Positions 9,063-18,279 of a DNA stretch of 64,000 bases are shown in pieces. Position numbers and translations under genes: made by a program. Position 1 is the first letter of the stretch. Each line of letters opens with the position of its first letter. Under the pieces are notes generated by a model that ran no database searches, was not told the origin of the DNA, and was given only the letters and a program-made list of their open reading frames with translations. The DNA comes from Vibrio rarus (lineage in GTDB: Bacteria > Pseudomonadota > Gammaproteobacteria > Enterobacterales > Vibrionaceae): the NCBI RefSeq assembly GCF_024347075.1, contig NZ_AP024900.1, forward strand, positions 1,116,001-1,180,000. The letters run 5' to 3'.

Positions 9063-10307
9063 TTAACCTTGTTGCTCGACGGCAGAAACGTCATCTTCTA
9101 GTAAAGAATCTACAATCACAGCACATGCGGCATCACCTGTGATGTTTAACGCAGTACGAATCATATCGAAGATACGGTCAAGGGCAAATAGCAATGGTAG
9201 ACCTTCAATTGGGATACCCGCAGCAAGCAATACCGCTACGACTAAGAATGATGGTCCTGGAACGCCCGCTTGACCAACAGCACCTAGAGTAGAGGTGGCG
9301 ATGATTGCAATATAAGCGCCTAAGCTTAGGTCAATGTGGAACATTTGAGCAAAGAAGATAGCCACTAAGCCGTAGTAAATAGCATTACCAGACATGTTGA
9401 TTGTTGCACCTAAAGGTAAAACAAATGAAGCGGTTGATGTTCTTACACCGAGTTCATTTTCAACGGTATCCATGTTCACAGGCAGCGTTGCCATGGAAGA
9501 GGCCGTCGATAGAGCAACAGCTTGTGGCTTTTTCATAGCCACTAAGAACTTTTTAGCGGATGTTTTGGTTAAGACATGCACCATCGCAGGGTATACGATG
9601 AAGCCGAAAATCAAAATAGCCACCACATAAACAATAAAGAGCTTAATAACAACGGTGAGTGCACTAAAGCCAAATGAACCTACCGCATCAGCCATTAGAC
9701 CGAATACACCTAGAGGTGCTAGTAGCATTACTTTATTGATCATCCAAACCATTGCATCAACGATAGCATTCACACCGTTGACCAGAGGATCACGACGTTG
9801 TTTTTCTAAACTTGAAACAGCGATACCGAAGAAAAGACAGAATACTAAGATTTGCAGTATGTTCGCATCATTCAAAGATTGGAAAACGTTCGTTGGGATC
9901 ATGCCAGTGACGGTATCCCAAAAACCTGGGATAGTACCTTGAGAGGCGTATTCACTTGAGAACATGCTCTCAACAGATGCCATATCAATACCAGTGCCTG
10001 GTTCAAATATGTGGCCCATTACCAATGCTAGCGCTACAGCTAACGCTGAAGTAACAGCAAAAAAGGCAAGAGTAGTAATACCAACTTTACCTGCAGATGA
10101 GCTATCACCAAGACCAGCTGAACCAGAAATTAAGGCAACAGCAACCAGTGGCACAACAAGCATTTTAATCAAATTAATGAAGATAGTGCCAAGAGGTGCA
10201 AAAACGGTCGCGCCTTCGCCCATAACGGCACCAACAAGTGTCCCGAGGACCATAGCAATGACAACTTGCACGCCTATGTTGCCAAGTAATTTTTTATTTT
10301 TTAACAC
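9063..10307 (-). CDS. Dicarboxylate/amino acid:cation symporter (DAACS/SLC1 family)
   Basis: A ~414-aa membrane carrier of the GltP/DctA/SstT superfamily. It has eight predicted helices and two re-entrant loops. Conserved blocks include the serine-rich hairpin ALSTASSMATLPV, the cation-site GATINMSGNAIYYG and the transport motif DRIFDMIRTALNITGDAACAVIVD. The substrate is probably glutamate, aspartate or a C4-dicarboxylate with sodium or protons. The frame is open to a TTG at 10379, but GTG at 10307 (VLKNKKLLGN) has AAAGG spaced 8-9 nt upstream and gives the usual N-terminus. A CRP site lies ~135 bp upstream. Confidence 0.9.
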   Translation of the reverse strand: MLKNKKLLGNIGVQVVIAMVLGTLVGAVMGEGATVFAPLGTIFINLIKMLVVPLVAVALISGSAGLGDSSSAGKVGITTLAFFAVTSALAVALALVMGHIFEPGTGIDMASVESMFSSEYASQGTIPGFWDTVTGMIPTNVFQSLNDANILQILVFCLFFGIAVSSLEKQRRDPLVNGVNAIVDAMVWMINKVMLLAPLGVFGLMADAVGSFGFSALTVVIKLFIVYVVAILIFGFIVYPAMVHVLTKTSAKKFLVAMKKPQAVALSTASSMATLPVNMDTVENELGVRTSTASFVLPLGATINMSGNAIYYGLVAIFFAQMFHIDLSLGAYIAIIATSTLGAVGQAGVPGPSFLVVAVLLAAGIPIEGLPLLFALDRIFDMIRTALNITGDAACAVIVDSLLEDDVSAVEQQG

Positions 10308-11000
10308 TTCCTTTACCTTTTGTGCTGAGAGTAAATAGTACTGCTTAAATAAGCATTGTGGTGGGGGAATTTCCCCCAAATTTGGGTATGCCTCTTTTTA
10401 CTGCCATATCAGGGAATGTGTCAGAAGAGAAAAGCACGCATGTGACCTATGTCACGCAAATATTATGCGAGATAAAAATAGATGTCTACAAATACCACGA
10501 TGTTTACCCTTATGAAGGGAAAAGCATGGATGCAATCGGTTACGTAGCTCGATTCTATGAAATCAGATGACTATGTGTTGCGTGTGTATTTGTAAGTGCT
10601 TTGTTACAAATTCAACAAAGGCTAACATGAGGTGACAAAGTGAAAAAATGGGAGTGAGCTTCTTCGATAAATATTCAAATAAAGAACCGCAGGAGTCAGT
10701 GATAAATTGTGCGTGACCGATGGCATTGGTGACGACTAACTGGCAGGTTCTGACTGCATATGTGAATAAATATTTAACATGGCTGGCAATAATAATTAAC
10801 TTGGGTGTCCAGATTAATTTCTGAGGTGAACATCCAATATTCGGGGCTGATTAAGTTGAGCAAGTGTATTGAGGATAGTGTGCTCATTGCCTGTTACATT
10901 CAGATAATGGCATCATCAGTTTAGTTGTGCCATCTAGCAGTGGTTATCACTGCCTCCTTAGCGTAACATCAACCGTATGGGCTAAACGGATAATAGATAA
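10308..11000. other. Intergenic region with one CRP site
   Basis: Nearly 700 bp between the symporter and a small forward ORF. Apart from the CRP-like site at 10441 I see no supported gene or RNA here. The short open frame at 10358-10570 has no recognisable features. Confidence 0.6.
10441..10456. promoter_or_regulatory. CRP (cAMP receptor protein) binding site
   Basis: TGTGACCTATGTCACG matches the CRP consensus TGTGA-N6-TCACA in 9 of 10 arm positions. It is centred about 140 bp upstream of the symporter start on the reverse strand, consistent with carbon-source control of that gene. Confidence 0.75.
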
Positions 11001-11210
11001 ATGCATTATATGAATTTGCAACTCGATAGTGACGCGCAAGCGATGGTAGGTGAGTTGCTTGATGAGTTAGAAAATGATGAAGGTTGCTTTAGAATGACCA
11101 CGCGCTTAGCCGCTGTGATTGATAGCAAGCTCAATGAAAGTGACTATATTGGTAGCGTTACTTGGTTTAGTGAAGAAGACTATATAGAGCATGAAATTCA
11201 ATACACTTAA
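11001..11210 (+). CDS. Small acidic protein of unknown function
   Basis: A 69-aa ORF, strongly acidic, with no membrane segment: MNLQLDSDAQAMVGELLDELENDEGCFRMTTRLAAVIDSKLNESDY and more. The start is ATG 11001 or 11010; no convincing Shine-Dalgarno sequence precedes either. The ordered amphipathic composition suggests it is real, but I do not recognise a family. It is followed directly by a full copy of the intergenic repeat. Confidence 0.45.
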   Translation: MHYMNLQLDSDAQAMVGELLDELENDEGCFRMTTRLAAVIDSKLNESDYIGSVTWFSEEDYIEHEIQYT

Positions 11211-11213
11211 GTG

Positions 11214-11375
11214 ATACCAATCGTACTCAATAACTGATCATTCTAGCTTGTTAAAATACTCGATAACTGCGTTAGAATTTTTGATTGTAGAATAACTACT
11301 TATCAAAAAATTCTGCCTTGTTTTCGAGAATTTTTCCTGCGCTATTTCTGATCACTTACTTAGTGTGATTGGTAT
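11214..11375. repeat. Full-length copy of a ~160-bp palindromic MITE-like element
   Basis: The element starts ATACCAATCGTACTCAATAA and ends ...GTGATTGGTAT. The outer ~27 bp of both ends are inverted repeats with about five mismatches (shared core TGATCA). No ORF is inside. The second full copy is at 22866-23025 in opposite orientation; partial copies lie near 426, 8902, 13073, 36591 and 55116. Confidence 0.75.
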
Positions 11376-11466
11376 GACAGGTTTAATTTTATGCTTGGTA
11401 TTGTGTTAATGAGTGCGAGGGACGGGGTATACTCGCACTTTGTATTTAAATGTGTGTATTAGGGAC

Positions 11467-11931
11467 TTAGCCGTTTTGTTCAGCATTAATACGAGCGTAG
11501 GTGTGCAGTAATTCGGTAAGGGTAGTCACCCAACCTAATGCGTCTTGAGGGGTATTGCGTAATATTTTTTCAACTTGTTCGCAGTGTATTTCAAGAGAAA
11601 TCGCTTCTTCTAAGTTAAATGAGATAGCGTAGAAATGCCATAGAACCAAACGGGTCATTCTCACACTGTTTTGCTTGGCGTGTTCTGAATCATCAAAGGC
11701 TTGTTGTATTTCACTTAGAGCAATGCCTGTCATACGTAATTTGGCATCAAGTTGCGCAGACACCATACGTTGTTCGCTGTCCACCTCTTCGTGTTCAAAA
11801 GTGAACAATTCACTCATTACATCTTCCGGTACCATTTTGCTGATCATTCTTGCGCCGAACTCTTCCAGTTCATGGCGGGGCATAGTTACAAGACAATCAA
11901 AGGTGTAATCACGAAGCATAAGGTCACTCAA
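11467..11931 (-). CDS. Conserved-looking hypothetical protein
   Basis: A 154-aa soluble, mostly helical, acidic protein (MSDLMLRDYTFDCLVTMPRHELEEFGARMISKMV at the start). No signal peptide, membrane helix or known motif is visible. Alternative start at the second Met (residue 5). It is divergent from the MerR gene at 12060. I do not recognise it. Confidence 0.6.
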   Translation of the reverse strand: MSDLMLRDYTFDCLVTMPRHELEEFGARMISKMVPEDVMSELFTFEHEEVDSEQRMVSAQLDAKLRMTGIALSEIQQAFDDSEHAKQNSVRMTRLVLWHFYAISFNLEEAISLEIHCEQVEKILRNTPQDALGWVTTLTELLHTYARINAEQNG

Positions 11932-12059
11932 GTTAGCTATAGACGTTAGCGTCGCATTTTAATCCCTATGCTAGAATTTGCCAGTGTTTTTCCTACGCGA
12001 TTGATGCTCATTTACTGCTGTAATTGCTATAAGAATAGAATTTACTATTAGAGGTCAAC

Positions 12060-12416
12060 ATGAATATAAAAGAATTTTCGGTCTTGGTTGAGTTGTCATC
12101 TCATACTCTTCGATATTATGAAAAAATAGGCTTGCTGAAAAATGTGCAGCGAAATAGCAGTGGTCACCGAGTGTATAGTTCTCAAGATCTAAGGTGGGTA
12201 GGTTTTATAAAACGCCTTAAGGAAACGGCAATGCCTCTTGATGAGATTCTACAATACGCAAAATTAAGAGACAGAGGTGAAGATTCAGTTGTTGAGCGTC
12301 AAGCATTGTTAGAGCGACATAGAGAAAACTTAAAACAACACATTGCTCAACAAACCCTGCATCTCAGTGCATTAGAAGACAAAATCACATTATATAAAAG
12401 TGGAAAAGTGAGTTGA
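12060..12416 (+). CDS. MerR-family transcriptional regulator
   Basis: A 118-aa regulator. The N-terminal winged helix is clear (residues 1-70: SSHTLRYYEKIGLLKNVQRNSSGHRVYSSQDLRWVGFIKRL), followed by a dimerisation helix. It has no cysteine-rich metal-binding tail, so it is of the SoxR/BmrR/NmlR-like sensing type or a short MerR of unknown signal. The very end of the gene overlaps the promoter of the downstream CMD-family gene, whose architecture is typical of MerR targets. Confidence 0.9.
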   Translation: MNIKEFSVLVELSSHTLRYYEKIGLLKNVQRNSSGHRVYSSQDLRWVGFIKRLKETAMPLDEILQYAKLRDRGEDSVVERQALLERHRENLKQHIAQQTLHLSALEDKITLYKSGKVS

Positions 12417-12443
12417 CTTAGAGCTAACTCTAACTTGTAAGCT
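12413..12443 (+). promoter_or_regulatory. MerR-type promoter with 19-bp spacer and dyad operator
   Basis: A -35 TTGACT (12413-12418) and -10 TAAGCT (12438-12443) are separated by 19 bp, the over-long spacing that MerR proteins correct by DNA distortion. Within the spacer is a perfect dyad TTAGAG-ctaa-CTCTAA (12418-12433). The TGA stop of the MerR gene lies inside the -35 box. Confidence 0.8.
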
Positions 12444-12474
12444 ACTCCTGTATTAATTAAACAGGAATAGACAA

Positions 12475-12852
12475 ATGAATGATTCACGTTTTGAGATGGG
12501 CCTACAGTTACTGTCAACAATTGACGGTGAAGCAGGGCAGCATGTTATTGATAGCCTACAAGATATTTGCCCCGATTTAGCCAAATATACCATTGAATTT
12601 CCGTTTGGAGATATCTATGCCCGCTCAGGGTTGGACTTGAAGTCTCGAGAAATTGCTACCGTTGCCGCACTCACGGCTTTAGGTAATTGTACCCCTCAAC
12701 TTAAGGTACATTTAAATGCTGCGCTCAATGTAGGTTGCAGTGAGGAAGAGCTGAAGGAAATCATATTGCAAATGACGGTATATGCAGGCTTTCCTGCCGC
12801 TTTAAATGCTATGTTTGCATTTAAAGAAATACTTGAGCAAAGAGATAACTAA
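12475..12852 (+). CDS. Carboxymuconolactone decarboxylase (CMD/AhpD-like) family protein
   Basis: A 125-aa helical protein of the CMD family: DLKSREIATVAALTALGNCTPQLKVHLNAALNVGCSEEELKEIILQMTVYAGFPAALNAM contains the conserved H...N...G and E/Q pattern. The CxxxC/CxxH peroxidase pair of AhpD is not present as such, so it may be a CMD-like enzyme of unknown substrate rather than a peroxidase. It is 58 bp downstream of the MerR gene and almost surely controlled by it. Confidence 0.82.
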   Translation: MNDSRFEMGLQLLSTIDGEAGQHVIDSLQDICPDLAKYTIEFPFGDIYARSGLDLKSREIATVAALTALGNCTPQLKVHLNAALNVGCSEEELKEIILQMTVYAGFPAALNAMFAFKEILEQRDN

Positions 12853-13221
12853 ATAATGAGTAACAAGTAAGAGTACTCTATTAGGGCGAGCGCATGAGTG
12901 AACGCTTTTTGACCAATCATGTGCGTCATCTCCACAAGACGCCGTGAAATCATCCTTGATTGCTTCATTGTGACACCCATGCCACAAAGACTTGTTACGA
13001 TTGAATGCAATTATTAATGGGAGGATTACCGTCCAAATAATCTTCGTGATCTAACGGGTTATCAAGTGTTTTATCTGCGCTATTTCTGATCACTTAATTA
13101 CTGTGATGGGTATTAAAAAGTAGGCAAGTATTCGGCTTAATTAAAATAAAAAAACACACTTAAAGGCAATCACCTTTTAGTGTGTTTTTTCTATTAAGTA
13201 AAGAATCTCAAAAGGAGATGT
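12853..13221. other. Intergenic region with degenerate repeat and terminator
   Basis: Between the CMD gene and trpA. It holds a degenerate end of the ATACCAAT repeat at about 13073-13114 (CGCTATTTCTGATCACTTAA...) and the trp terminator. No gene is supported. Confidence 0.6.
13148..13190 (-). terminator. Terminator of the trp operon
   Basis: ACACACTTAAAGG pairs with CCTTTTAGTGTGT (13-bp stem, one mismatch) around GCAATCA-type loop sequence. On the reverse strand a T-run follows (plus strand AAAAAA). It lies 30 bp past the trpA stop. Confidence 0.85.
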
Positions 13222-14028
13222 CTACTTATTAGTTGCCGCTTTCATGTTAGTGACAAAGCTTGAAAGTTGCTCAAGCATTTTGTCATCATCACCAAGATTG
13301 CTCTCGATAATTTTCACTACAGCAGAACCTGAAATAGCCCCCGCAGCCCCTGCATTAATTGCTGAAGCCACTTGTTCTGGTTGAGAAATACCAAAACCAA
13401 GTAATGCTGGTGGCGCGTCAAATTTAGCGAGGCGCTCAAGCATGTGATCAACAGGCATGTTTGCTTTTGTTTCCGCGCCAGTGACACCTGCGCGAGACAG
13501 TAGGTAGGTGTAACCACCACCTAATTCAGACACTTCTTTTAGTGTTTCATCTGTTGCCGTTGGCGGCGCGATGAAAATAGCGTGAACACCCGCTTTTTTC
13601 GCTGCAGTGTTAAACTCTTTACTTTCGCCTGTAGGGACGTCAGCAATCAACACTGAGTCCACCCCAGCGTTAGCACAAGCTTGATAAAAGTTATCAATGC
13701 CATTGGCAAACACAAGGTTTGCGTACACTAATAAACCGATTGGCAGATCAGGGTATTGCGCACGGATTTTAGCAATTAATTCAAAGCAAATGCTCGGCGT
13801 GGTTTTGCTATCTAAGGCGCGAATGTTGGCACCTTGAATCGTTGGACCATCGGCAAGAGGGTCAGAGAATGGGATACCTAGCTCAAGTGCATCGGCACCA
13901 GCATCCGCTAAGGTTTGCATAATGCGAAGAGATTGTTGTGGGTTAGGATCGCCTATGGTCACAAATGGAACAAATGCACCTTGGCTTTTCGCTTCTAAAC
14001 GTTCAAATAACGCAGCGTAACGGTCCAT
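13222..14028 (-). CDS. trpA: Tryptophan synthase alpha subunit
   Basis: A 268-aa TIM-barrel enzyme that cleaves indole-3-glycerol phosphate to indole and glyceraldehyde 3-phosphate and channels indole to TrpB. The catalytic Glu is in [17 protein letters not shown] (ELG; the second catalytic Asp in PLADGP) and the phosphate loop is [10 protein letters not shown]...GAISGSAVV. The start codon overlaps the trpB stop by one base. Confidence 0.97.
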   Translation of the reverse strand: MDRYAALFERLEAKSQGAFVPFVTIGDPNPQQSLRIMQTLADAGADALELGIPFSDPLADGPTIQGANIRALDSKTTPSICFELIAKIRAQYPDLPIGLLVYANLVFANGIDNFYQACANAGVDSVLIADVPTGESKEFNTAAKKAGVHAIFIAPPTATDETLKEVSELGGGYTYLLSRAGVTGAETKANMPVDHMLERLAKFDAPPALLGFGISQPEQVASAINAGAAGAISGSAVVKIIESNLGDDDKMLEQLSSFVTNMKAATNK

Positions 14029-15218
14029 TATATCTCTCCTCTTTCTTTCAAAATGTCGTACACAGTAAAAATATCTTTATCGCCACGACCTGAAAGGTTA
14101 ACCACTAATAGTTGTTCTTTTTCTGGTTCATCGTGTGCCAGTTTTAAGGCATAAGCGAGGGCGTGAGCCGACTCAAGGGCAGGGATAATGCCTTCTTTCC
14201 TAGCCAGTATTTGGAAAGCTTCTAGGGCTTCATCATCGGTAGCAGCGCCGTATTCAGCACGGCCAATGGCATTGAGGTGCGCATGTTGCGGGCCTACTGA
14301 TGGGAAATCCAGACCAGCAGAAATAGAATAGGACTCTTCAATTTGACCATCAGAGTCTTGCATTAGCGGTGATTTCATACCAAAGAAAATGCCCAGTTTA
14401 CCGTGTTTCAGCGGTGCGCCGTGCATTGTGGTATCTAAGCCTTTACCTGCAGGTTCAACACCAATAAGGCGAACATCAGATTCTTCAATGAAGTCAGCAA
14501 ACATGCCGATAGCATTAGAGCCGCCGCCCACACATGCGATAACGGCATCAGGCAGTCTGCCTTCGCGAGCTAAAATTTGATGTTTGGTTTCCTCACCAAT
14601 CATACGCTGGAATTCACGCACTATAGTTGGGAATGGGTGAGGGCCGGCAGCTGTACCTAGTAGGTAGTGAGCTGTTTCATAGCTAGCAGACCAGTCACGC
14701 AGTGCTTCATTACACGCATCTTTTAGTGTTGCAGAGCCAGAGTGAACAGGGATAACCGTCGCGCCCATTAAGCGCATACGGAACACGTTCGGGCTTTGAC
14801 GTTCAACGTCTTTTGCGCCCATGTAGATACGACACTTAAGACCGAGCAGAGCACAAGCTAATGCTGAAGCAACGCCGTGTTGACCCGCGCCTGTTTCGGC
14901 AATGATTTCAGTTTTACCCATGCGTTTAGCCAGCAGTGCTTGGCCTAATACTTGGTTTGTCTTGTGAGCACCGCCATGCAGCAAGTCTTCACGTTTAAGG
15001 TACAGTTTGGTTTTAGTACCTTTGGTTAAATTTTGTGTAAGAGTAAGCGCAGTAGGGCGACCTGCGTACTCTTGTAATAGGTGCATGAACTCAGCACGAA
15101 AGTCAGCGTCATCTTGCGCATCAATGAAAGCTTGTTCCAGTTGATCAAGTGCAGGTACGAGGATTTGCGGAACGTATTGTCCGCCAAACTCTCCAAAGTA
15201 GGCATCAAGTTTTGCCAT
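14028..15218 (-). CDS. trpB: Tryptophan synthase beta subunit
   Basis: A 396-aa PLP enzyme that condenses indole with serine to give tryptophan. The PLP lysine is in [21 protein letters not shown], with the glycine-rich phosphate loop [13 protein letters not shown] and the C-terminal LSGRGDKD. Length is normal. Part of trpEGDCFBA, 53 bp after trpCF. Confidence 0.97.
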   Translation of the reverse strand: MAKLDAYFGEFGGQYVPQILVPALDQLEQAFIDAQDDADFRAEFMHLLQEYAGRPTALTLTQNLTKGTKTKLYLKREDLLHGGAHKTNQVLGQALLAKRMGKTEIIAETGAGQHGVASALACALLGLKCRIYMGAKDVERQSPNVFRMRLMGATVIPVHSGSATLKDACNEALRDWSASYETAHYLLGTAAGPHPFPTIVREFQRMIGEETKHQILAREGRLPDAVIACVGGGSNAIGMFADFIEESDVRLIGVEPAGKGLDTTMHGAPLKHGKLGIFFGMKSPLMQDSDGQIEESYSISAGLDFPSVGPQHAHLNAIGRAEYGAATDDEALEAFQILARKEGIIPALESAHALAYALKLAHDEPEKEQLLVVNLSGRGDKDIFTVYDILKERGEI

Positions 15219-15271
15219 GATTTTTTCCTTAAAATTTTTGTCACGCCGGCTCTATAAAGCAGGCGATGGAA

Positions 15272-16663
15272 TCAATAGTGTCTGATCGCAGCAAAAGCTT
15301 GCTCGAGCTTTTCACGAGATTTCTTGCCTGGCGCCGTTTCCACGCCAGAATTGAGGTCAAGCCCCAAGCAACCCAATTGTGATGCTTGGGCAATGTTGTC
15401 GGCATTGAGTCCACCGGCAAGCATGACATTCAGATCGTTTATTTTAGACCAATCAAATGCTTGTCCAGTACCACCACTTTGCGCGCCCACTTTCGAATCT
15501 AAAAGATGACGGTCAACATTGCTGATAAAGGATGGCATGTCATCCATTACCCCATAGGCTTTCCAAATTTCTGTACTGCTATCGAGTTGCTGGCGAAGAT
15601 CATTAACGAACGCCTCATCTTCATCGCCATGCAGTTGTACTGCGGTAAGCGCTAATGATTGTGCCGTTTTACTAATAAACTCACAGCTTTGATTTTGGAA
15701 GACGCCCACATAACGCAGTGGGGCACCACTCATGGTTAAACGAGCAGTTTCTTCATCTACTTTTCGCTTTGACTGCTCAGCAAAGATCAGTCCGCCATAA
15801 ATAGCGCCTGCATTATATGCCTTTGTAGCATCATCAGCATGGGTAAGACCGCAAACCTTGTTTTCACCAAGCAATACCTTACGTACAGCAAGTTCAAGAT
15901 TCTCTTCAGACATCAATGAGCTACCGATTAAAAAACCGTTAGCGTAGTTGGCTAAATCGCGCACTTGCTGGTGGTTATATATACCCGACTCTGAAATTAC
16001 CGTAGTGCCTTGTGGCAGTTTCGGTGCTAAAGCTTTAGTACGGTCTAAATTGATGGTGAGATCGCGTAAATTGCGATTATTAATACCAACAACTTGCGCT
16101 TTAAGATCAATGGCACGTTGTAATTCATCTTCGTTACTGACTTCGGTGAGTATGCCCATATTTAATGAGTGAGCAATGGTCGCCAGCGTTTGATATTGTT
16201 CGTCGTTAAGCACCGACAGCATCAATAAAATCGCATCCGCTTGATAGTGGCGCGCTAGATACACCTGATAAGGGGTGATCATAAAGTCTTTGCATAAAAT
16301 AGGCTGCTTGGTTTGTTTCTTGATACGCGGAAGAAAATCAAAACTGCCTTGGAAGTATTTCTCATCGGTTAATACCGAGATCGCACTGGCATGGTTATTA
16401 TATACAGAGGCGATGTAATCAAGATCAAAGTCATCACGGATGAGACCTTTCGACGGTGAGGCTTTTTTACATTCAAGAATAAAAGCCGTTTCTTCACCTG
16501 ATAGGGCGTTGTAAAAGCTGCGATCAGAATCGGTTAGCGAGGCTTTAAAGCTCTCCAGAGGTTGAACTTTTTCTCTCTCTGCAACCCAAATGGCTTTGTC
16601 AGCAACGATTTTAGCCAGTACTTGCGCCATGTCTTTGTTATGTTGTGAAATGTGCTCTGACAT
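15272..16663 (-). CDS. trpCF: Bifunctional indole-3-glycerol phosphate synthase / phosphoribosylanthranilate isomerase
   Basis: A 463-aa fusion. The N-terminal TrpC domain (residues ~1-260) shows FILECKKASPSKGLIRDDFD, DAILLMLSVL and ISESGIYNHQQV. The C-terminal TrpF domain (~265-463) shows KVCGLTHADDATKAYNAGAIYGGLIF (catalytic Cys) and LDLNSGVETAPGKKSREKL. The fusion is usual for gamma-proteobacteria. Two bases separate it from trpD. Confidence 0.96.
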   Translation of the reverse strand: MSEHISQHNKDMAQVLAKIVADKAIWVAEREKVQPLESFKASLTDSDRSFYNALSGEETAFILECKKASPSKGLIRDDFDLDYIASVYNNHASAISVLTDEKYFQGSFDFLPRIKKQTKQPILCKDFMITPYQVYLARHYQADAILLMLSVLNDEQYQTLATIAHSLNMGILTEVSNEDELQRAIDLKAQVVGINNRNLRDLTINLDRTKALAPKLPQGTTVISESGIYNHQQVRDLANYANGFLIGSSLMSEENLELAVRKVLLGENKVCGLTHADDATKAYNAGAIYGGLIFAEQSKRKVDEETARLTMSGAPLRYVGVFQNQSCEFISKTAQSLALTAVQLHGDEDEAFVNDLRQQLDSSTEIWKAYGVMDDMPSFISNVDRHLLDSKVGAQSGGTGQAFDWSKINDLNVMLAGGLNADNIAQASQLGCLGLDLNSGVETAPGKKSREKLEQAFAAIRHY

Positions 16664-16665
16664 AA

Positions 16666-17664
16666 TTAACCTCTTGCTGCCAGTTGTTCGACAAGTTGGA
16701 ACGCCTTACCACTGCGCATGGCTTCGATAGCTTGCTTAGCGTTAGCTTTTAGATCTTCGTGACCAAATAGCTTCATGAGTAATGCCACATTGGCCGCCAC
16801 AGCAGACTCTTGTGCTGGAGTTCCTTTACCGGATAACAGGTTTGTCACTAGAGTGCGGTTCTCTTCAGGTGTGCCACCTTTTAACGCTTCGAGCGGATAG
16901 GTTTGCAAACCAAAATCTTCAGCGGTCAATGTGTAATATTCAATATTGCCTTCTTTGATTTCTGCCACTGTGGTTGTACCGTGAATGGCCACTTCATCAA
17001 GGCCACTGCCATGTACTACAGCAGCACGCTTCATGTCCATTTGCTGCATAGTTTGTGCAATGGGTGCCACTAAGCTTTCGTCATACACGCCCATCAGTTC
17101 AATGTTGGGTCTTGCTGGGTTAATCAAAGGGCCAAGAATATTGAAAATAGTGCGCGTTTTTAACGCTTGACGCACAGGCATGGCGTGACGCACACCTTGG
17201 TGGTATTGAGGAGCAAACAAAAATGCCACGCCAAGATCGTCCACCGCTTGGCGAGTATCTTGCGCGCTCATGGCCAAATTAATGCCAAAGGAATCTAATA
17301 AATCTGAAGAGCCTGATTTGCTAGAAACACCGCGGTTACCATGTTTAGCGACTTTCAGTCCAACAGCGGCGGCAACAAAAGCGGCCGTGGTTGAAATGTT
17401 AAAGGTGTTTGAACCATCTCCACCAGTGCCCACAATGTCAGCAAAATCATAGTCAGGGCGAGGGAAGGGTTTAGCATTTGCCAGTAGCGCTTTTGCCGCA
17501 CCAGCAATTTCTGCTGGGGTTTCCCCTTTTATTTTTAAAGCAGTAAGAACAGAGCTCAATACAATAGGTTCCACTTCACCTTTGATTATCTGATCAAACA
17601 GTGTTTGGCTCTGCTGTTGGCTTAGCGCTTGCTGACGATAAAGTTGTTCTAGAATGTCTTGCAT
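16666..17664 (-). CDS. trpD: Anthranilate phosphoribosyltransferase
   Basis: A 332-aa enzyme that joins anthranilate to PRPP. The PRPP motifs are DIVGTGGDGSNTFNIST and KHGNRGVSSKSGSSDLLDSFG. Unlike E. coli, where trpG and trpD are fused, it is a free-standing gene 12 bp downstream of trpG, as in Vibrio. Confidence 0.97.
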   Translation of the reverse strand: MQDILEQLYRQQALSQQQSQTLFDQIIKGEVEPIVLSSVLTALKIKGETPAEIAGAAKALLANAKPFPRPDYDFADIVGTGGDGSNTFNISTTAAFVAAAVGLKVAKHGNRGVSSKSGSSDLLDSFGINLAMSAQDTRQAVDDLGVAFLFAPQYHQGVRHAMPVRQALKTRTIFNILGPLINPARPNIELMGVYDESLVAPIAQTMQQMDMKRAAVVHGSGLDEVAIHGTTTVAEIKEGNIEYYTLTAEDFGLQTYPLEALKGGTPEENRTLVTNLLSGKGTPAQESAVAANVALLMKLFGHEDLKANAKQAIEAMRSGKAFQLVEQLAARG

Positions 17665-17676
17665 TATTCTTCCTTG

Positions 17677-18279
17677 TTACTGCTGTTGGCTAAGGTCATC
17701 AGACGCAAGAGCCCACTCAATAGAGTTAGCTAAAAGTGTCGCACCATAGGTGGTCATTATCGATTCTGGGTGGAATTGAAATCCACAGATTTTGTCTTGT
17801 TCGTGCACTACAGACATCACTAGTCCATCCACCTGGGCTGTAATCGTTAAATCATCGGTGACATTGGTGGCTACTAATGAATGATAACGAGCAATGGCAA
17901 AAGGAGAGGGCAAACCCATATAAGTGGCGTGGTTATTATGTTCCATCATCGACACTTTGCCATGAATGATTTCCCCAGCACCTGCCACAGTGCCACCATA
18001 AGCTTCCACAATAGCTTGATGACCAAGACAAATACCGATCATAGGTACTTTGCCTTTAAATTGTTGAATGATTTTAGGCATATTGCCCGCTTCACTGGGT
18101 GCCCCAGGGCCCGGAGAAAGTACGATAACCGGGTTATCTAACGTCTGTAAGGTATCTTCCAACACAGTAAGATCCGTGTGGTTACGATACACAGTCACTT
18201 GATGACCAAGGGTACGAAATTGATCAACTAGGTTATAAGTAAACGAATCGAAATTATCAATAAATAGAATATTAGCCAT
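17677..18279 (-). CDS. trpG: Anthranilate synthase, glutamine amidotransferase component
   Basis: A 200-aa class I glutamine amidotransferase that feeds ammonia to TrpE. The triad is visible: nucleophile Cys in GICLGHQAIVEAYGG, and His-Glu in GFQFHPESIMT. The oxyanion motif SPGPGAPSEAG is intact. Its start overlaps the trpE stop by 8 bases, giving coupled synthesis of the two subunits. Confidence 0.97.
   Translation of the reverse strand: MANILFIDNFDSFTYNLVDQFRTLGHQVTVYRNHTDLTVLEDTLQTLDNPVIVLSPGPGAPSEAGNMPKIIQQFKGKVPMIGICLGHQAIVEAYGGTVAGAGEIIHGKVSMMEHNNHATYMGLPSPFAIARYHSLVATNVTDDLTITAQVDGLVMSVVHEQDKICGFQFHPESIMTTYGATLLANSIEWALASDDLSQQQ

Noticed and set aside
9063..10379. TTG at 10379 as symporter start
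   Set aside because: Would add 24 residues without family support; GTG 10307 has a good ribosome site.
10358..10570. 70-codon forward open frame upstream of the symporter
   Set aside because: It covers the CRP site, has no motif and starts inside the region upstream of the divergent gene.
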